From: Corynebacterium faecale | Lineage (GTDB): Bacteria; Actinomycetota; Actinomycetes; Mycobacteriales; Mycobacteriaceae | Assembly (NCBI RefSeq): GCF_030408735.1 | Contig: NZ_CP047204.1 | Span: forward strand, 310,001 to 374,000 | Reading direction: 5' to 3' | Length of the DNA stretch: 64,000 nucleotides | Shown: positions 18,783-28,397 of the stretch, piece by piece | Position numbering within the stretch: position 1 is the stretch's first letter | Layout of the letters: each line of letters opens with the position of its first letter | The notes under the pieces: generated by a model | Database searches by the model: none | Told to the model about the DNA's origin: nothing | What the model saw: only the letters and a program-made list of their open reading frames with translations | Translations under genes and position numbers: made by a program

Positions 18783-20167
18783 GGGCGGTCAGGAAACGCC
18801 GGCAGCTCAGGGTTTTTCAGCCAGGCGTTCCAGACGTCGACAAGCTCGGATTCGGTGACCCCCGCCGACGCGCACGCCGCGGCGAGGTGTCGCCACAGAT
18901 CACGTGGTTCCACCAGCCCGTGTTTGCCCTCGGCGACGTAGGCACGAAGGGCTGGGAAGAAGTGGGCATCACCCAGCAACACCCGGAAGGCGTGGACGGT
19001 GAGCGCACCCCGCTTATACACGCGGTCGTCGAACATGTCCTTCGGGCCGGGGTCGGCGAGCACAATGTCCTGGCCCAATTCGGCGATCTTCGCGTAATGC
19101 CTACGGGCGCTCTCCGCGGCGGAAATCCCGATGGACTTCTCAAACCACAGCCACTCGGCGTAGCAGGCGAAACCCTCATTGAGCCAGATGTCATTCCACT
19201 GGGCCAGACCAAGGGAATTGCCGAACCACTGGTGGGAGAGCTCATGGGTGATCAGGCGTTCCCATTCGCCGTCCCCGGTGGCGAAGTTGGCTCCGAAGGT
19301 GGACAGGCCCTGGGCCTCGATGGGGATCTCCAGATCATCTTCAGTGATCACCACGCGGTAATCAGCAAAGGGATAAGGGCCGAACAGCTCCTCATACACA
19401 TCCACCATCTGCGCCTGGGCGGCAAAATCCTGCAGGATGCGGTGGCGCAGGTCGATATCACCGGTGGGGATATACGCCAGCACCGGCACCCCGGACTGAG
19501 AGGCACCCAGTGACACCTCCTCATAACTTCCCACCTGGATGGTGGCAAGGTAGGTGGCCATGGGTTCGCGGGTGCGGTAGTGCCAGGTGGTGGCACTGCC
19601 ACGGGTAATGCGCCCGACCAGATCACCGTTGGAGATCACCATATAACCGTTGTCGGCGGTGACCTTGATATCGAAACGGGCCTTCTCATCGGGGGTGTCA
19701 TCGCTGGGCAGCCAGCTCGGCGCGCCACACGGTTGCGAGGCCACGAGTGCCCCGTTGTCCAGCTCCTCCCACCCGATCGCACCCCAGGGCGTGCGGGTGG
19801 GACGTGGGGTGCCACGGTAGCGGATGGTCAGAGAGAACTCCTGGTCCACCGGGATTTCCTCGCGGAAACTGATGTGCAGCTTCTTATTGCTATGCCTAAA
19901 CCGCGCCACCTGCACCTGATTACCGGCCGTGCCCTGGGCGGTGACCTTCTCCACGCGGAGGTTATTACTCAAGTCCAGGGTGAGGGTCTTGAGCGGATGG
20001 TAATTATCCATGTGCAGGGTCGCGGTACCCATCAGCAGATTCGGCGACACCCGGTAGGTGAGATCAAGTTCGTAATTCCGGATGTGGAAACCGAGGTTGA
20101 AATCAATACCGGTGTAGGAATCACGGGTACCGGGAACTGGGGTGGATCGCATCCGTCGCATAGTCAT
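18779..20167 (-). CDS. M1-family zinc aminopeptidase
   Basis: 462 residues. An N-terminal beta-sandwich (to about 190) is followed by the catalytic domain with the zinc motif HELSH (H308, E309, H312) and the third ligand Glu331 in WLNEGFACYAEW. EAQGLSTFG near 284-292 stands at the place of the GAMEN exopeptidase motif but is divergent. The large C-terminal domain of PepN is missing, so this is the short M1 form. It has no signal peptide. It lies 12 nt after the prolyl oligopeptidase gene, so both may work in peptide use. Confidence 0.82.
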   Translation of the reverse strand: MTMRRMRSTPVPGTRDSYTGIDFNLGFHIRNYELDLTYRVSPNLLMGTATLHMDNYHPLKTLTLDLSNNLRVEKVTAQGTAGNQVQVARFRHSNKKLHISFREEIPVDQEFSLTIRYRGTPRPTRTPWGAIGWEELDNGALVASQPCGAPSWLPSDDTPDEKARFDIKVTADNGYMVISNGDLVGRITRGSATTWHYRTREPMATYLATIQVGSYEEVSLGASQSGVPVLAYIPTGDIDLRHRILQDFAAQAQMVDVYEELFGPYPFADYRVVITEDDLEIPIEAQGLSTFGANFATGDGEWERLITHELSHQWFGNSLGLAQWNDIWLNEGFACYAEWLWFEKSIGISAAESARRHYAKIAELGQDIVLADPGPKDMFDDRVYKRGALTVHAFRVLLGDAHFFPALRAYVAEGKHGLVEPRDLWRHLAAACASAGVTESELVDVWNAWLKNPELPAFPDRP

Positions 20168-20179
20168 CGCTAGGAGATA

Positions 20180-22198
20180 TTACCCCTCATCAGTGGAAAC
20201 CAAACCCAGGGCAGTCTCGATCCAGGTGTAGATCAGTGATTCCATCTGGGCCACCTGCTTATTATCTGCTGCTCCCGCATGCCCGCCTTCGGTGTTCTCG
20301 TAATAGTCCACCGGCTGGCCGGCATCCTTGAGTGCCTGCGCAAACAGGCGTGCGTGCGCGGGGTGCACGCGGTCATCACGGGTGGAAGTGGTCACCAATG
20401 CAGGTGGGTAGGGGCGCTCATCCGCACCAACCACATTATGCAGCGGCGAGTAACTTTCGATGACAGCCCGCTCCTCCGGATCATCGGGATTTCCATACTC
20501 CGCCATCCACGAAGCACCCGCTGACCAGGTGTGATAGCGCAACATATCGGTCAGTGGCACCTGCACCACCGCAGCACCAAAGGCCTCCGGGTACTGGGTG
20601 AGTGCACCACTGGTGAGCAGACCACCATTGGATCCACCGCGGATGGCGAGCTGTTCCGGGGTGGTATATCCGCGGACAATCAGGTCCTCCAGGACGGCGC
20701 GGTGATCCTCAAACACCCGCATGCGGTTCAGCTTCGTTGCCTGCGAATGCCACTGCGGCCCAAACTCACCACCGCCACGCAGGTTGGCCTCCACGAATAG
20801 ATAGCCCTTCTCCATCCAGGCGATGCCACGTGTGGGGGAGTGGCCTGGGGTAAGCGACACTTCGAAACCGCCATAGGCATGCACGAGCGTGGGCAGCGGC
20901 CCACCGGTAAAGGAGCCGGAGATGAAATACGGGATCTTCGTGCCGTCCTGGGAGGTGGCCCAGTGCTGGCGGGTTTCCAGGTCGGCATTATCCCACTGCA
21001 GCGGTGAATGGCGGACCTCGGTGAGTTCCAGAGACTGACTGAGATCACCGCGCAGTAGTGTTCCTGGCTGGGTGAAGCTGGCAGCCTGCACCCAGATCTC
21101 ATCGCCCTCCAACGCGGAGGTGGCCACGATGTGGGCCGTGGTGTGCTCCGGCAGTGGCAGTGAGCGTTGTTGACCGGTCGGGTCATTGATATCCACCACC
21201 ATGATGGAGGAGGCCACATTATCCAGCAAGGTCAACAGCAGATGGTTCTTGGTGGTAGCCAGTCCCTGCAGTGAGGTGGACGGGGTCGGGGTGAACACCG
21301 GCTGGAAAGCACGCTCCCCAGCCAGGAAGGCATCAAAGTCCATCACACCCAGACCACCAGCCGGGATGCCTGCGAACTCAGTGCGGGGATTGATGAAGAT
21401 CCACTGCTTGCGGATCACCACATCACAATCATCCGGCACCTCAATAGCCACCAACTCGCCGTTGATCTCAACGAACTCACGGGAATTATAGAAATCCACC
21501 GCGCGGCTGACAAAGGTGCGTTCCCACCCCGGCGTCGGGTCCACCCACGCACCAACCGCAACATCCTCCGCCTCACCAGCAAAGAACAACGGGGCACCAG
21601 CAAGATCCTCCCCGCGCCGCCACGTCAGCACGCGCGCCGGGTAGCCGGAGGTGGTCAAGGACCCCTCGCCGGTGTCGGTGCCGATCAGCAGGGTATCGCG
21701 GTCCAGCCAGGCAACATCGGTTTTCGCCTCGGGCACGGTGAAGGGGTCGGCGTCCACGAACGTGGCGGTTTCCAGGTCGAACTCCCGGATCACGGTGGCA
21801 TCCGCGCCACCCCGTGATAGCTTCACCAACGCCAGGTCATATTCCGGTGCGCGCACCTGTGCACCCTTCCACACCCAGTTCTCATCCTCGGCCTCCGCGA
21901 GGGCATCCACATCAATGAGCACCTCCCAGGCAGGTTCCCCGGAGAGGTAGGACTCCAGCGTGGTGGTGCGCCACAACCCACGCGGGTGGGTGGCATCACG
22001 CCAGAAGTTGTACAGTGCCTGCCCACGACGGCTGACATACGGGATCCGGTCATCGGTGTCCAACGCCTCTAGGAGGCGTTGCTGTAGTGCGGTGCGCGGC
22101 GCCGTGGGGAGCTTATCGACGGTTCCCCCCGACCACTTCTCCGCCCATTCCAGGGCTTCGGGGGAATCAATGGGTTCAAGAAAGCTGTAATCGTTCAT
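20180..22198 (-). CDS. Prolyl oligopeptidase (S9A family)
   Basis: 672 residues from the ATG at 22198. The frame stays open to 22270, but MNDYSFLEPI is the better start. The N-terminal 400 residues form the beta-propeller; the C-terminal alpha/beta-hydrolase has the nucleophile Ser523 in RGGSNGG, an Asp near 608 in RDDRVHP and His640 in EGGHAG. It cleaves short peptides after proline, in the cytoplasm judging by the lack of a signal peptide. First gene of a unit with the M1 peptidase and flippase-like gene. Confidence 0.88.
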   Translation of the reverse strand: MNDYSFLEPIDSPEALEWAEKWSGGTVDKLPTAPRTALQQRLLEALDTDDRIPYVSRRGQALYNFWRDATHPRGLWRTTTLESYLSGEPAWEVLIDVDALAEAEDENWVWKGAQVRAPEYDLALVKLSRGGADATVIREFDLETATFVDADPFTVPEAKTDVAWLDRDTLLIGTDTGEGSLTTSGYPARVLTWRRGEDLAGAPLFFAGEAEDVAVGAWVDPTPGWERTFVSRAVDFYNSREFVEINGELVAIEVPDDCDVVIRKQWIFINPRTEFAGIPAGGLGVMDFDAFLAGERAFQPVFTPTPSTSLQGLATTKNHLLLTLLDNVASSIMVVDINDPTGQQRSLPLPEHTTAHIVATSALEGDEIWVQAASFTQPGTLLRGDLSQSLELTEVRHSPLQWDNADLETRQHWATSQDGTKIPYFISGSFTGGPLPTLVHAYGGFEVSLTPGHSPTRGIAWMEKGYLFVEANLRGGGEFGPQWHSQATKLNRMRVFEDHRAVLEDLIVRGYTTPEQLAIRGGSNGGLLTSGALTQYPEAFGAAVVQVPLTDMLRYHTWSAGASWMAEYGNPDDPEERAVIESYSPLHNVVGADERPYPPALVTTSTRDDRVHPAHARLFAQALKDAGQPVDYYENTEGGHAGAADNKQVAQMESLIYTWIETALGLVSTDEG

Positions 22199-22263
22199 GC
22201 GACCAACCCTAACCGGTGTGCTTGACACACATTGGTGGGGTGGGCTGCGGAAGATATGAAAAA

Positions 22264-22298
22264 ACGGCACCCCACCTGTCGAACAGTGGGGGTGCCGT
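22264..22298. terminator. Terminator downstream of the mycolyltransferase gene
   Basis: Hairpin ACGGCACCCC...GGGGTGCCGT with inner CTGT/ACAG pairs and a 3-nt loop. On the minus strand it is followed by a TTTTTT run, as expected for the gene ending at 22316. Confidence 0.8.
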
Positions 22299-22315
22299 AT
22301 TCAGAAGAGAAGCTC

Positions 22316-23422
22316 TTAAGCGCTCTCGTCCACAAGACCAAAGGACCGCTCAAAGGTCTCCCAGGAGCCGCGGAGGTCATTCTGCCACCAGCCCCAGGAG
22401 TGGGTGCCGGTTGGGCGGAGGTTCCAGTCGGCTGGGATGCCAGAACGATCCAGCTTGGCCTTAAGATCGTGGGTGCACTTGTTGGTGGCGGCTTCGATGA
22501 TGCCACCGGTAACGATGGTCTCGGTCATCGCCAGGGACAGGACAGGCTGCTCAAGACCCTCGAAACGGGGGCTTCCTGCAGACTCCCACTCACCGGACAG
22601 ACCGGAGGCGTTGGAGATGTAGAGGTCGGTGCCACGCAGTTTGTCGGAGTTGATCAGGGCATCGTTGTAAACATTGACCTGTCCACCGCGTGGGCCCCAC
22701 ATCTGCTCTGGGGTGGCGTTGCCGCGGTCCAGGGTCAGCTTGAGGTATTCCCATGGCAGGATCTGGGAGGTGGCTGCACATCCGGAGAATGATGCAGCTG
22801 CGTCGTAGAAGCCGGGGAAGTGCTGTGGGAACAGCAGCGAGGTGGTGGCAGACATGGACATGCCAGCAATGGCACGCTGGCCGTCGCCGTTCAGCTCAGC
22901 TTCAAGCGGGCCTGGGAGTTCCTTCACCAGGAAGGTCTCCCACATCTGCTTGCCGCCCAGAGCGGCATTCTCTTCTACCCAGTCGGTGTAGTAGGAGAAC
23001 TTGCCTTCCATTGGGATGACAACGTTGACGTTTTTGTCCAGGTAGAAATCGATAACGTCGGTCTGCATGACCCAGTTTGCGTTGCCTTCGCCACCGTCGC
23101 CACCGTTGAGCAGGTAGATGACTGGACGTGGGCCAGCGGACTCCTCAGCGGTGATGACCACCATGGGAACATCGCGGTCCATGGATGGGGAATAAGCCCA
23201 CATTTCCTTGACGCGATCACCGGAGGCGTTGACATATGCGCGCCAACGAGGGGCAGGCTCTTCTGGATACTTTGCGCCCTCGGTGATGGTGGACAGCTGG
23301 GTGTCACCAGCAACCTGTTCAGGGGTCAGGTCAGCGGTGCCGGCAGCAGCCGGCGTGGTGATTGCGGACAGTGCAATGCCCAGCGCGGCGATGGGCGCTG
23401 CTATGCGACGAAAAACCTTCAT
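22316..23422 (-). CDS. Trehalose corynomycolyltransferase (antigen 85 family)
   Basis: 368 residues with a signal peptide ending near TPAAAG (residue 28). The alpha/beta-hydrolase fold carries the nucleophile Ser189 in AGMSMSA and a late catalytic His in GTHSWGWW. It transfers corynomycoloyl groups from trehalose monocorynomycolate to trehalose or arabinogalactan outside the plasma membrane. Corresponds to a Cmt/Cop protein of C. glutamicum; the exact paralogue number (cmt1?) is not certain, so no symbol is assigned. It lacks the long C-terminal extension of Cop1. Confidence 0.88.
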   Translation of the reverse strand: MKVFRRIAAPIAALGIALSAITTPAAAGTADLTPEQVAGDTQLSTITEGAKYPEEPAPRWRAYVNASGDRVKEMWAYSPSMDRDVPMVVITAEESAGPRPVIYLLNGGDGGEGNANWVMQTDVIDFYLDKNVNVVIPMEGKFSYYTDWVEENAALGGKQMWETFLVKELPGPLEAELNGDGQRAIAGMSMSATTSLLFPQHFPGFYDAAASFSGCAATSQILPWEYLKLTLDRGNATPEQMWGPRGGQVNVYNDALINSDKLRGTDLYISNASGLSGEWESAGSPRFEGLEQPVLSLAMTETIVTGGIIEAATNKCTHDLKAKLDRSGIPADWNLRPTGTHSWGWWQNDLRGSWETFERSFGLVDESA

Positions 23423-24064
23423 ATGTCATTCCCTTGTGAAAGTGTGGTCAGGAGCTTTCCCAAACTCCAGTGGATGATTCGTGTAACTGGGATGGCCATT
23501 GATCGGCAACAAATATGAATTTATCAACGATTGGGAGTTCTCGGGAACCTGTACGGGTTCTTTCGAATTCACTATCCCTCCCGGGAGCAGGAACGTCATC
23601 TTTTCTTCAAATCGGTATTCTATGACTAAACGTTAACAGTTTCATTCCAGAAACGTGATCTGGCCGATTATGTAAGAGGGCTGCGTTGTGTCCCGAGCTG
23701 TAATTCACACCGATCTATACGTTCGCAAGGCCAGACCTTGTAGATCACTGTGTATTCCGGGCCGTAAGTGAGTGGTATCCCATGCTGGTGCGGGTGAGAG
23801 ATCGTCAAGTGTAAGGCGAAGTCCAGTTTAGATCGCCGCTCAAAGGAAGCTGGGCGAAAATATTTGTGGGGCCTTCTCTTTTGACAGGGAAAATGTAGTT
23901 TAGGTGAGATGAGCCATGCATCGGGTATTAGTGAGGACCACTTACTCCGCAGGGACTGTTAACATTTTGGTCGACTGGAGCGTTACTTCTTTAAGAGTGA
24001 CATCTACATGGCCCTGTCATCCAGGGTCTCTATGAGGGCCCATCTATCTAGCGAAGGACAACAT
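23423..24064. other. 640-nt gene-poor region upstream of lpd
   Basis: No frame above 60 codons looks coding apart from antisense shadows of lpd. The first 90 nt should hold the mycolyltransferase promoter (minus); the rest probably holds a promoter for the small ORF at 24065 and lpd. I could not assign specific operators. Confidence 0.5.
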
Positions 24065-24175
24065 ATGCCGATTCATGAGCAGATCATTTTCTTTATCAAT
24101 AACCTCTTGGGTTATGGATTGCACGCCGGTTCCTCCGCGTCCAGCAACCTTTCTCTTACTATCGGTTTGTTCTAA
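24065..24175 (+). CDS. Small ORF of 36 residues upstream of lpd
   Basis: ATG with a clear AAGGA (24054-24058, 6-nt spacer). The peptide begins MPIHEQIIFFINNLLGYGLH and ends SSNLSLTIGLF; the first half is amphipathic to hydrophobic. An in-frame ATG at 24008 would give 55 residues. Corynebacteria make very small membrane-active porins (PorA/PorH, 45-57 residues), but I see no direct similarity. It could also be a leader peptide for lpd, whose start is about 165 nt further on. Confidence 0.4.
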   Translation: MPIHEQIIFFINNLLGYGLHAGSSASSNLSLTIGLF

Positions 24176-24340
24176 GCCACTGCACTGATCCAATCGTCCG
24201 TTAACACCTACGTTGTTGCACGCTTTGGCGGCGCTCGCGTGGGTGTTTTCGAGTTTATAGCCATTTCGTGAAGTGAAGTCGGGAAATCTAAAGCCCCCGG
24301 ATGCACGACAATGCAACTCGGAACACGTATTGTTGAAACC

Positions 24341-25750
24341 GTGACTGAACATTATGACGTAGTAGTACTCGGAGCTGGCCCCGGTGGCTATGTCTCCGCC
24401 ATCCGTGCAGCGCAGCTTGGCAAGAAGGTTGCGGTTATTGAGAAGCAGTATTGGGGCGGTGTTTGCCTCAACGTGGGCTGCATCCCATCCAAGGCGCTGA
24501 TCAAGAACGCTGAGATCGCCCACATCTTCACACACGAGAAGAAGACCTTCGGCATCAACGGTGAGGTCTCCTTCAACTACGAAGACGCCCACAAGCGTTC
24601 CCGTGGCGTGTCCGACAAGATCGTCGGTGGCGTTCATTACCTGATGAAGAAGAACAAGATCACCGAGATCCACGGTCTTGGTAACTTCAAGGACGCCAAG
24701 ACCATCGAGGTGACCGACGGCAAGGATGCCGGTAAGACCATCACTTTCGATGACTGCATCATTGCCACCGGTTCTGTGGTCAACTCCCTCCGTGGTGTTG
24801 AATTCTCTGAAAACGTGGTCTCCTACGAGGAGCAGATCCTCAACCCTGTTGCCCCAGAGAAGATGGTTATCGTCGGCGCGGGCGCCATCGGTATGGAGTT
24901 CGCCTACGTGTTGGGCAACTATGGCGTTGACGTGACCGTCATCGAGTTCATGGACCGCGTTCTGCCGAACGAGGACTCTGAGGTATCCAAGGTCATCGCT
25001 AAGGCCTACAAGAAGATGGGCGTGAAGCTCCTTCCAGGCCACGCCACCACCGCGGTGCGTGACAACGGCGATTCCGTCGAGGTTGATTACCAGAAGAAGG
25101 GTTCCGATAAGACGGAGACCCTCACCGTCGACCGTGTCCTGGTCTCCGTTGGCTTCCGCCCACGCGTTGAGGGTTTCGGCCTGGAGAACACCGGTGTCAA
25201 GCTCACTGAGCGCGGTGCCATTGATATCGATGACCACATGCGCACCAACGTTGATGGCATCTACGCCATCGGTGACGTTACCGCCAAGCTGCAGCTGGCC
25301 CACGTCGCCGAGGCTCAGGGCATCGTCGCCGCCGAGACCATCGCTGGTGCAGAGACCCAGACCCTGGGCGATTACATGATGATGCCTCGCGCAACCTTCT
25401 GTAATCCACAGGTCGCCTCCTTCGGTTACACCGAAGAGCAGGCCAAGGAGAAGTGGCCAGATCGCGAGATCAAGGTCGCGTCCTTCCCATTCTCCGCGAA
25501 CGGCAAGGCTGTTGGCCTGGCGGAAACTGATGGTTTCGCCAAGATCGTCGCCGACGCTGAGTTCGGTGAGCTGCTGGGTGGACACCTCGTCGGTGCCAAC
25601 GCCTCCGAGCTGCTCAACGAGCTGGTCCTGGCCCAGAACTGGGACCTGACCACCGAGGAGATCGGACGCAGCGTGCACATCCACCCAACTCTGTCCGAGG
25701 CCGTCAAGGAAGCTGCTCACGGCATCACCGGCCACATGATCAACTTCTAA
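24341..25750 (+). CDS. lpd: Dihydrolipoamide dehydrogenase
   Basis: 469 residues. FAD loop VVVLGAGPGGYVSA, redox-active disulfide Cys42/Cys47 in GGVCLNVGCIPS, NAD loop VIVGAGAIGMEF, and the C-terminal catalytic HIHPTLSEA. It is the E3 subunit for the pyruvate and 2-oxoglutarate dehydrogenase complexes in this genus and stands apart from the E1/E2 genes. The GTG at 24341 (MTEHYDVVVLG) fits the C. glutamicum protein; an upstream ATG at 24311 would add ten atypical residues. Confidence 0.95.
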   Translation: MTEHYDVVVLGAGPGGYVSAIRAAQLGKKVAVIEKQYWGGVCLNVGCIPSKALIKNAEIAHIFTHEKKTFGINGEVSFNYEDAHKRSRGVSDKIVGGVHYLMKKNKITEIHGLGNFKDAKTIEVTDGKDAGKTITFDDCIIATGSVVNSLRGVEFSENVVSYEEQILNPVAPEKMVIVGAGAIGMEFAYVLGNYGVDVTVIEFMDRVLPNEDSEVSKVIAKAYKKMGVKLLPGHATTAVRDNGDSVEVDYQKKGSDKTETLTVDRVLVSVGFRPRVEGFGLENTGVKLTERGAIDIDDHMRTNVDGIYAIGDVTAKLQLAHVAEAQGIVAAETIAGAETQTLGDYMMMPRATFCNPQVASFGYTEEQAKEKWPDREIKVASFPFSANGKAVGLAETDGFAKIVADAEFGELLGGHLVGANASELLNELVLAQNWDLTTEEIGRSVHIHPTLSEAVKEAAHGITGHMINF

Positions 25751-25775
25751 GACTCTTTCAACCAGAGCCAATTTC

Positions 25776-25818
25776 AACGCCCACCCTCAAGCAGTTCCAC
25801 TGCTTGAGGGTGGGCGTT
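25776..25818 (+). terminator. Terminator after lpd
   Basis: Near-perfect 19-bp stem with arms AACGCCCACCCTCAAGCAG and CTGCTTGAGGGTGGGCGTT and a TTCCA loop, 25 nt after the lpd stop. The 3' arm ends 25 nt before the start chosen for the next gene. Confidence 0.9.
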
Positions 25819-25842
25819 GTCATGTGGGTAGAATTTTCCACT

Positions 25843-26349
25843 ATGGCACCATCGGCGAAGAAGGTCGACAACAGGACCGCAACCCCGGCCCTCAAAAAAC
25901 TCACCGCGGCGAATATCCCCTATGAGCTGGATATCCATGATGTTGATCCAACATCCGCTAAGGGTTTTGCCCTGGATTCTTCAGAAGCCATGGGCGTGGA
26001 TCCGGCCACCGTTTATAAAACACTCATGGCTGAGATCGATGGGGAACATGTGGTGGCCATCGTACCGGCTGACACCACCCTCAACCTGAAGAAGTTGGCC
26101 AAAGCCGGTCATGGAAAACGCGCAGAGATGATGGACCGCTCCCGTGCACAAGTGGTTACAGGCTATGTACCCGGTGGGATCTCACCGATCGGACAGAAAC
26201 ATGCTCACCGGGTGTTCCTGGATGAATCCGCCATTTTGCAAGAGCGGATCTATATCAGTGCCGGACGACGTGGCTGGTCCTTGATCATGGCCCCCGATGA
26301 TGTCCTTCAAGCCACCGGCGGGCAGTACGCGGACATTGCTGATCACTGA
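25843..26349 (+). CDS. YbaK/EbsC-type aminoacyl-tRNA deacylase (Cys-tRNA(Pro) deacylase)
   Basis: 168 residues from the ATG at 25843. It has the YbaK pattern: TPALKKLTAANIPYEL at the start, VYKTLMAEIDGEHVVAIVPAD with the conserved Lys, and GGISPIGQKHAHRVFLDES near the end. These proteins hydrolyse Cys-tRNA(Pro) in trans to prevent mistranslation. Monocistronic between two terminators; the frame extends upstream into the lpd terminator, which cannot be coding. Confidence 0.85.
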   Translation: MAPSAKKVDNRTATPALKKLTAANIPYELDIHDVDPTSAKGFALDSSEAMGVDPATVYKTLMAEIDGEHVVAIVPADTTLNLKKLAKAGHGKRAEMMDRSRAQVVTGYVPGGISPIGQKHAHRVFLDESAILQERIYISAGRRGWSLIMAPDDVLQATGGQYADIADH

Positions 26350-26370
26350 GTAACAATGATCCAACGACAT

Positions 26371-26402
26371 GCCCCTCCTCCACAGCAGTGGGGGAGGGGC
26401 GC
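26371..26402. terminator. Terminator between the YbaK-type gene and ramB
   Basis: 13-bp stem GCCCCTCCTCCAC/GTGGGGGAGGGGC with one wobble pair and an AGCA loop, located between two convergent genes. Confidence 0.8.
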
Positions 26403-26436
26403 GATTGCTTTGAGCTTTTCGTCGACAAGCTCTCTG

Positions 26437-27861
26437 TCAGTACGGCGCCACCGTGGATTCGTGGGCGTCGATGTTGATGCGCTCGTGCACAGAGGGGAAG
26501 GCGCGCTGGGCGCAGTTGTCGCGGGTGCATACTCGGCAACCGGAACCGATCGGGGTGGCGGTGGAGAGGTCCTGCAGGTTGAAACCGCGGGAATAGATGG
26601 TGCGGTCGGCGTGGCGGGCCTCGCACCCCAGGCCGATGGCGAAGAGTTTGCCGGTGTCGCCGAAGCGTGCCTGGTGGTGGCGCACAGTGCGTGAGATCCA
26701 CAGATAGTTCCTGCCATCGGGCATCTGGGCGAACTGGCGGAGTACTTTTTCGGGGTTGGTAAAGGTCTCAAACACATTCCACAGGGGGCAGGTGCCGCCG
26801 TAGTGGGTGAAGTGGAAACCGGTGGCGGATTGGCGCTTGGACATGTTGCCGGCCCGGTCCACGCGCACGAAGGTAAAGGGGATGCCACGCAGGTTGGGGC
26901 GTTGGAGGGTGGAAAGGCGGTGCGCGGTGGTTTCATAGCCCACACCGAAGACCTGGCCTAAGTACTCGATGTCATAGCCGGACTTCTCGGCCTCGGAGTG
27001 GAAGATCTTATAGGGCAGCATCACGGCAGCGGCGAAGTAGGAGGCCACGCCACGGATGGCCAGGGTGCGGGCCTCAGGGGTGGACCAGTGGCCATCATCC
27101 ACGATGCCCTCGATGAGATCATTGGCCTCGAGGTAACCCAGCTCGGTGGCCAGTCGGAAAGCCTTCTGCCCTGGGGTGAGTCGCGCATGCACGGTAAGCA
27201 GGCGGGTCTCGGTGTTGAAGTGGTGGAGGATGCCGGATTCCTCGGTGGAGGTGTTGATGGTGACATCGTGGTCCAGCTGCAGGCGCCGGGTGATGGCATC
27301 TTCCATGGCGCGTGCGTCATAGGGCTGCCAACCCAACTGCGCGGCGATCGCTTCGGCGCGGCGATCCAGGGCGTCGAAGTAGTTCTGGCGGGCGTAGATG
27401 AAATCGCGGACCTCTTCATGCGGCATGCTGACAGCCTCCGCGATGGGGCGGCGTTCCTCAGGGGAGTTGTGGCGATTGTCCACGGCGATGGAGAGCTTGT
27501 CGCGGACATTGCGGTACCGGCGGTGCATTTCCACCATGGCGCGCGCCAACTGCGGATGGTTGTACACCATCTCGGACAGTTCTTGCAGTTCCACGCTCGA
27601 CGGGTTGATCTCCCGGTCCAGCATCACATCCTGCACCTCTGCGAGGAGCCGGGAGTCATCGTCGCGGGAGAAGAAGGTGGCATCCACACCGAAGGCTTCG
27701 GTGATACGCAGCAGCACCGGAACCGTCAGGGGTCTCACGTCATGTTCAATCTGATTCACATAACTAGCAGAAAGTCCGAGCGTGGCTGCAAGCGACGCTT
27801 GACTCAAGTCTCGTTCCCGCCGCAGTTGTCGCAGCCTGGAACCCACATATGTCTTACCCAT
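26437..27861 (-). CDS. ramB: RamB, transcriptional regulator of acetate metabolism (ScfR family)
   Basis: 474 residues. The N-terminal XRE helix-turn-helix ([20 protein letters not shown], residues 9-65) is followed by an IrrE/DUF955-like middle part ([13 protein letters not shown]) and the ScfR C-terminal domain with a cysteine set ([26 protein letters not shown]). In C. glutamicum RamB represses acetate and glyoxylate-cycle genes during growth on glucose and represses itself. Divergent from sdhC across a 536-nt regulatory region that holds a RamB-like motif 54 nt upstream. Confidence 0.93.
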   Translation of the reverse strand: MGKTYVGSRLRQLRRERDLSQASLAATLGLSASYVNQIEHDVRPLTVPVLLRITEAFGVDATFFSRDDDSRLLAEVQDVMLDREINPSSVELQELSEMVYNHPQLARAMVEMHRRYRNVRDKLSIAVDNRHNSPEERRPIAEAVSMPHEEVRDFIYARQNYFDALDRRAEAIAAQLGWQPYDARAMEDAITRRLQLDHDVTINTSTEESGILHHFNTETRLLTVHARLTPGQKAFRLATELGYLEANDLIEGIVDDGHWSTPEARTLAIRGVASYFAAAVMLPYKIFHSEAEKSGYDIEYLGQVFGVGYETTAHRLSTLQRPNLRGIPFTFVRVDRAGNMSKRQSATGFHFTHYGGTCPLWNVFETFTNPEKVLRQFAQMPDGRNYLWISRTVRHHQARFGDTGKLFAIGLGCEARHADRTIYSRGFNLQDLSTATPIGSGCRVCTRDNCAQRAFPSVHERINIDAHESTVAPY

Positions 27862-27914
27862 GGCACGACTATAGCGTGATCGGGGTCACCTTAACCATTC
27901 TTGGCACTGAGGTA

Positions 27915-27927
27915 TTGCAAACTTGTG
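27915..27927. promoter_or_regulatory. Candidate RamB box upstream of ramB
   Basis: TTGCAAACTTGTG, reverse complement CACAAGTTTGCAA, close to the published RamB motif built around AAxTTTGCAAA. It lies 54 nt from the ramB start, where autoregulation would act. A related word, ACAAGTTTGTGA, occurs at 28169. Confidence 0.4.
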
Positions 27928-28174
27928 TATTTCCCGTGGTCTAAGGCGGGGTGGGGGCGATGCAGGGACGGGGCTGATCGGGGTAGGGGAGGCGTGGTTG
28001 TGTGCGCGGCTGCCTTGCGGTGTTTTGGACAACTCTCCCGGCCAGCAGTGAGTGCCCAGTGTTCTTGCGCTGGTCATCCCACCTGCAAAAAGTTCCCCCA
28101 ATGCTTGGGTTGAGGCCCAAGTAAACTTTTTGGTTGATACCAAACGGGGTTGATATCCACCGGAAAAACAAGTT

Positions 28175-28190
28175 TGTGAGTAAGGTCACT
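28175..28190. promoter_or_regulatory. GlxR (cAMP receptor) box upstream of sdhC
   Basis: TGTGAGTAAGGTCACT fits TGTGA-N6-TCACA with one mismatch. A candidate -10 TAGGAT starts at 28205, so the box would cover the -35 region. GlxR control of sdhCAB is established in C. glutamicum. Confidence 0.65.
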
Positions 28191-28266
28191 TGCCAGCGGG
28201 AATGTAGGATAACCCCCACGTTTCCGCAGGTAGACTGCCCGCAACTCAGCCTGGTTTAAATGGCAA

Positions 28267-28285
28267 CCAGGTGAGGCTACCCTAA
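28267..28285. promoter_or_regulatory. DtxR-like iron box upstream of sdhC
   Basis: CCAGGTGAGGCTACCCTAA agrees with the DtxR operator consensus TTAGGTTAGSCTAACCTAA at 15 of 19 positions. It lies about 110 nt before sdhC. It would link synthesis of this iron-rich enzyme directly to iron supply. Confidence 0.5.
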
Positions 28286-28397
28286 AACACGCCACTGGGT
28301 CCATGTAAACCGTGGTCAGCCAACCGGGAAGGGTCGCCGGATAACTAGTTAATAAACCTCAGGCCGAAGTACAGTGTCCTCTGACACTGGAGGTGCC

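Noticed and set aside
24044..25777. 577-codon open frame on the minus strand
   Set aside because: It is antisense to lpd, whose protein is unmistakable. High-GC codon structure opens long antisense frames.
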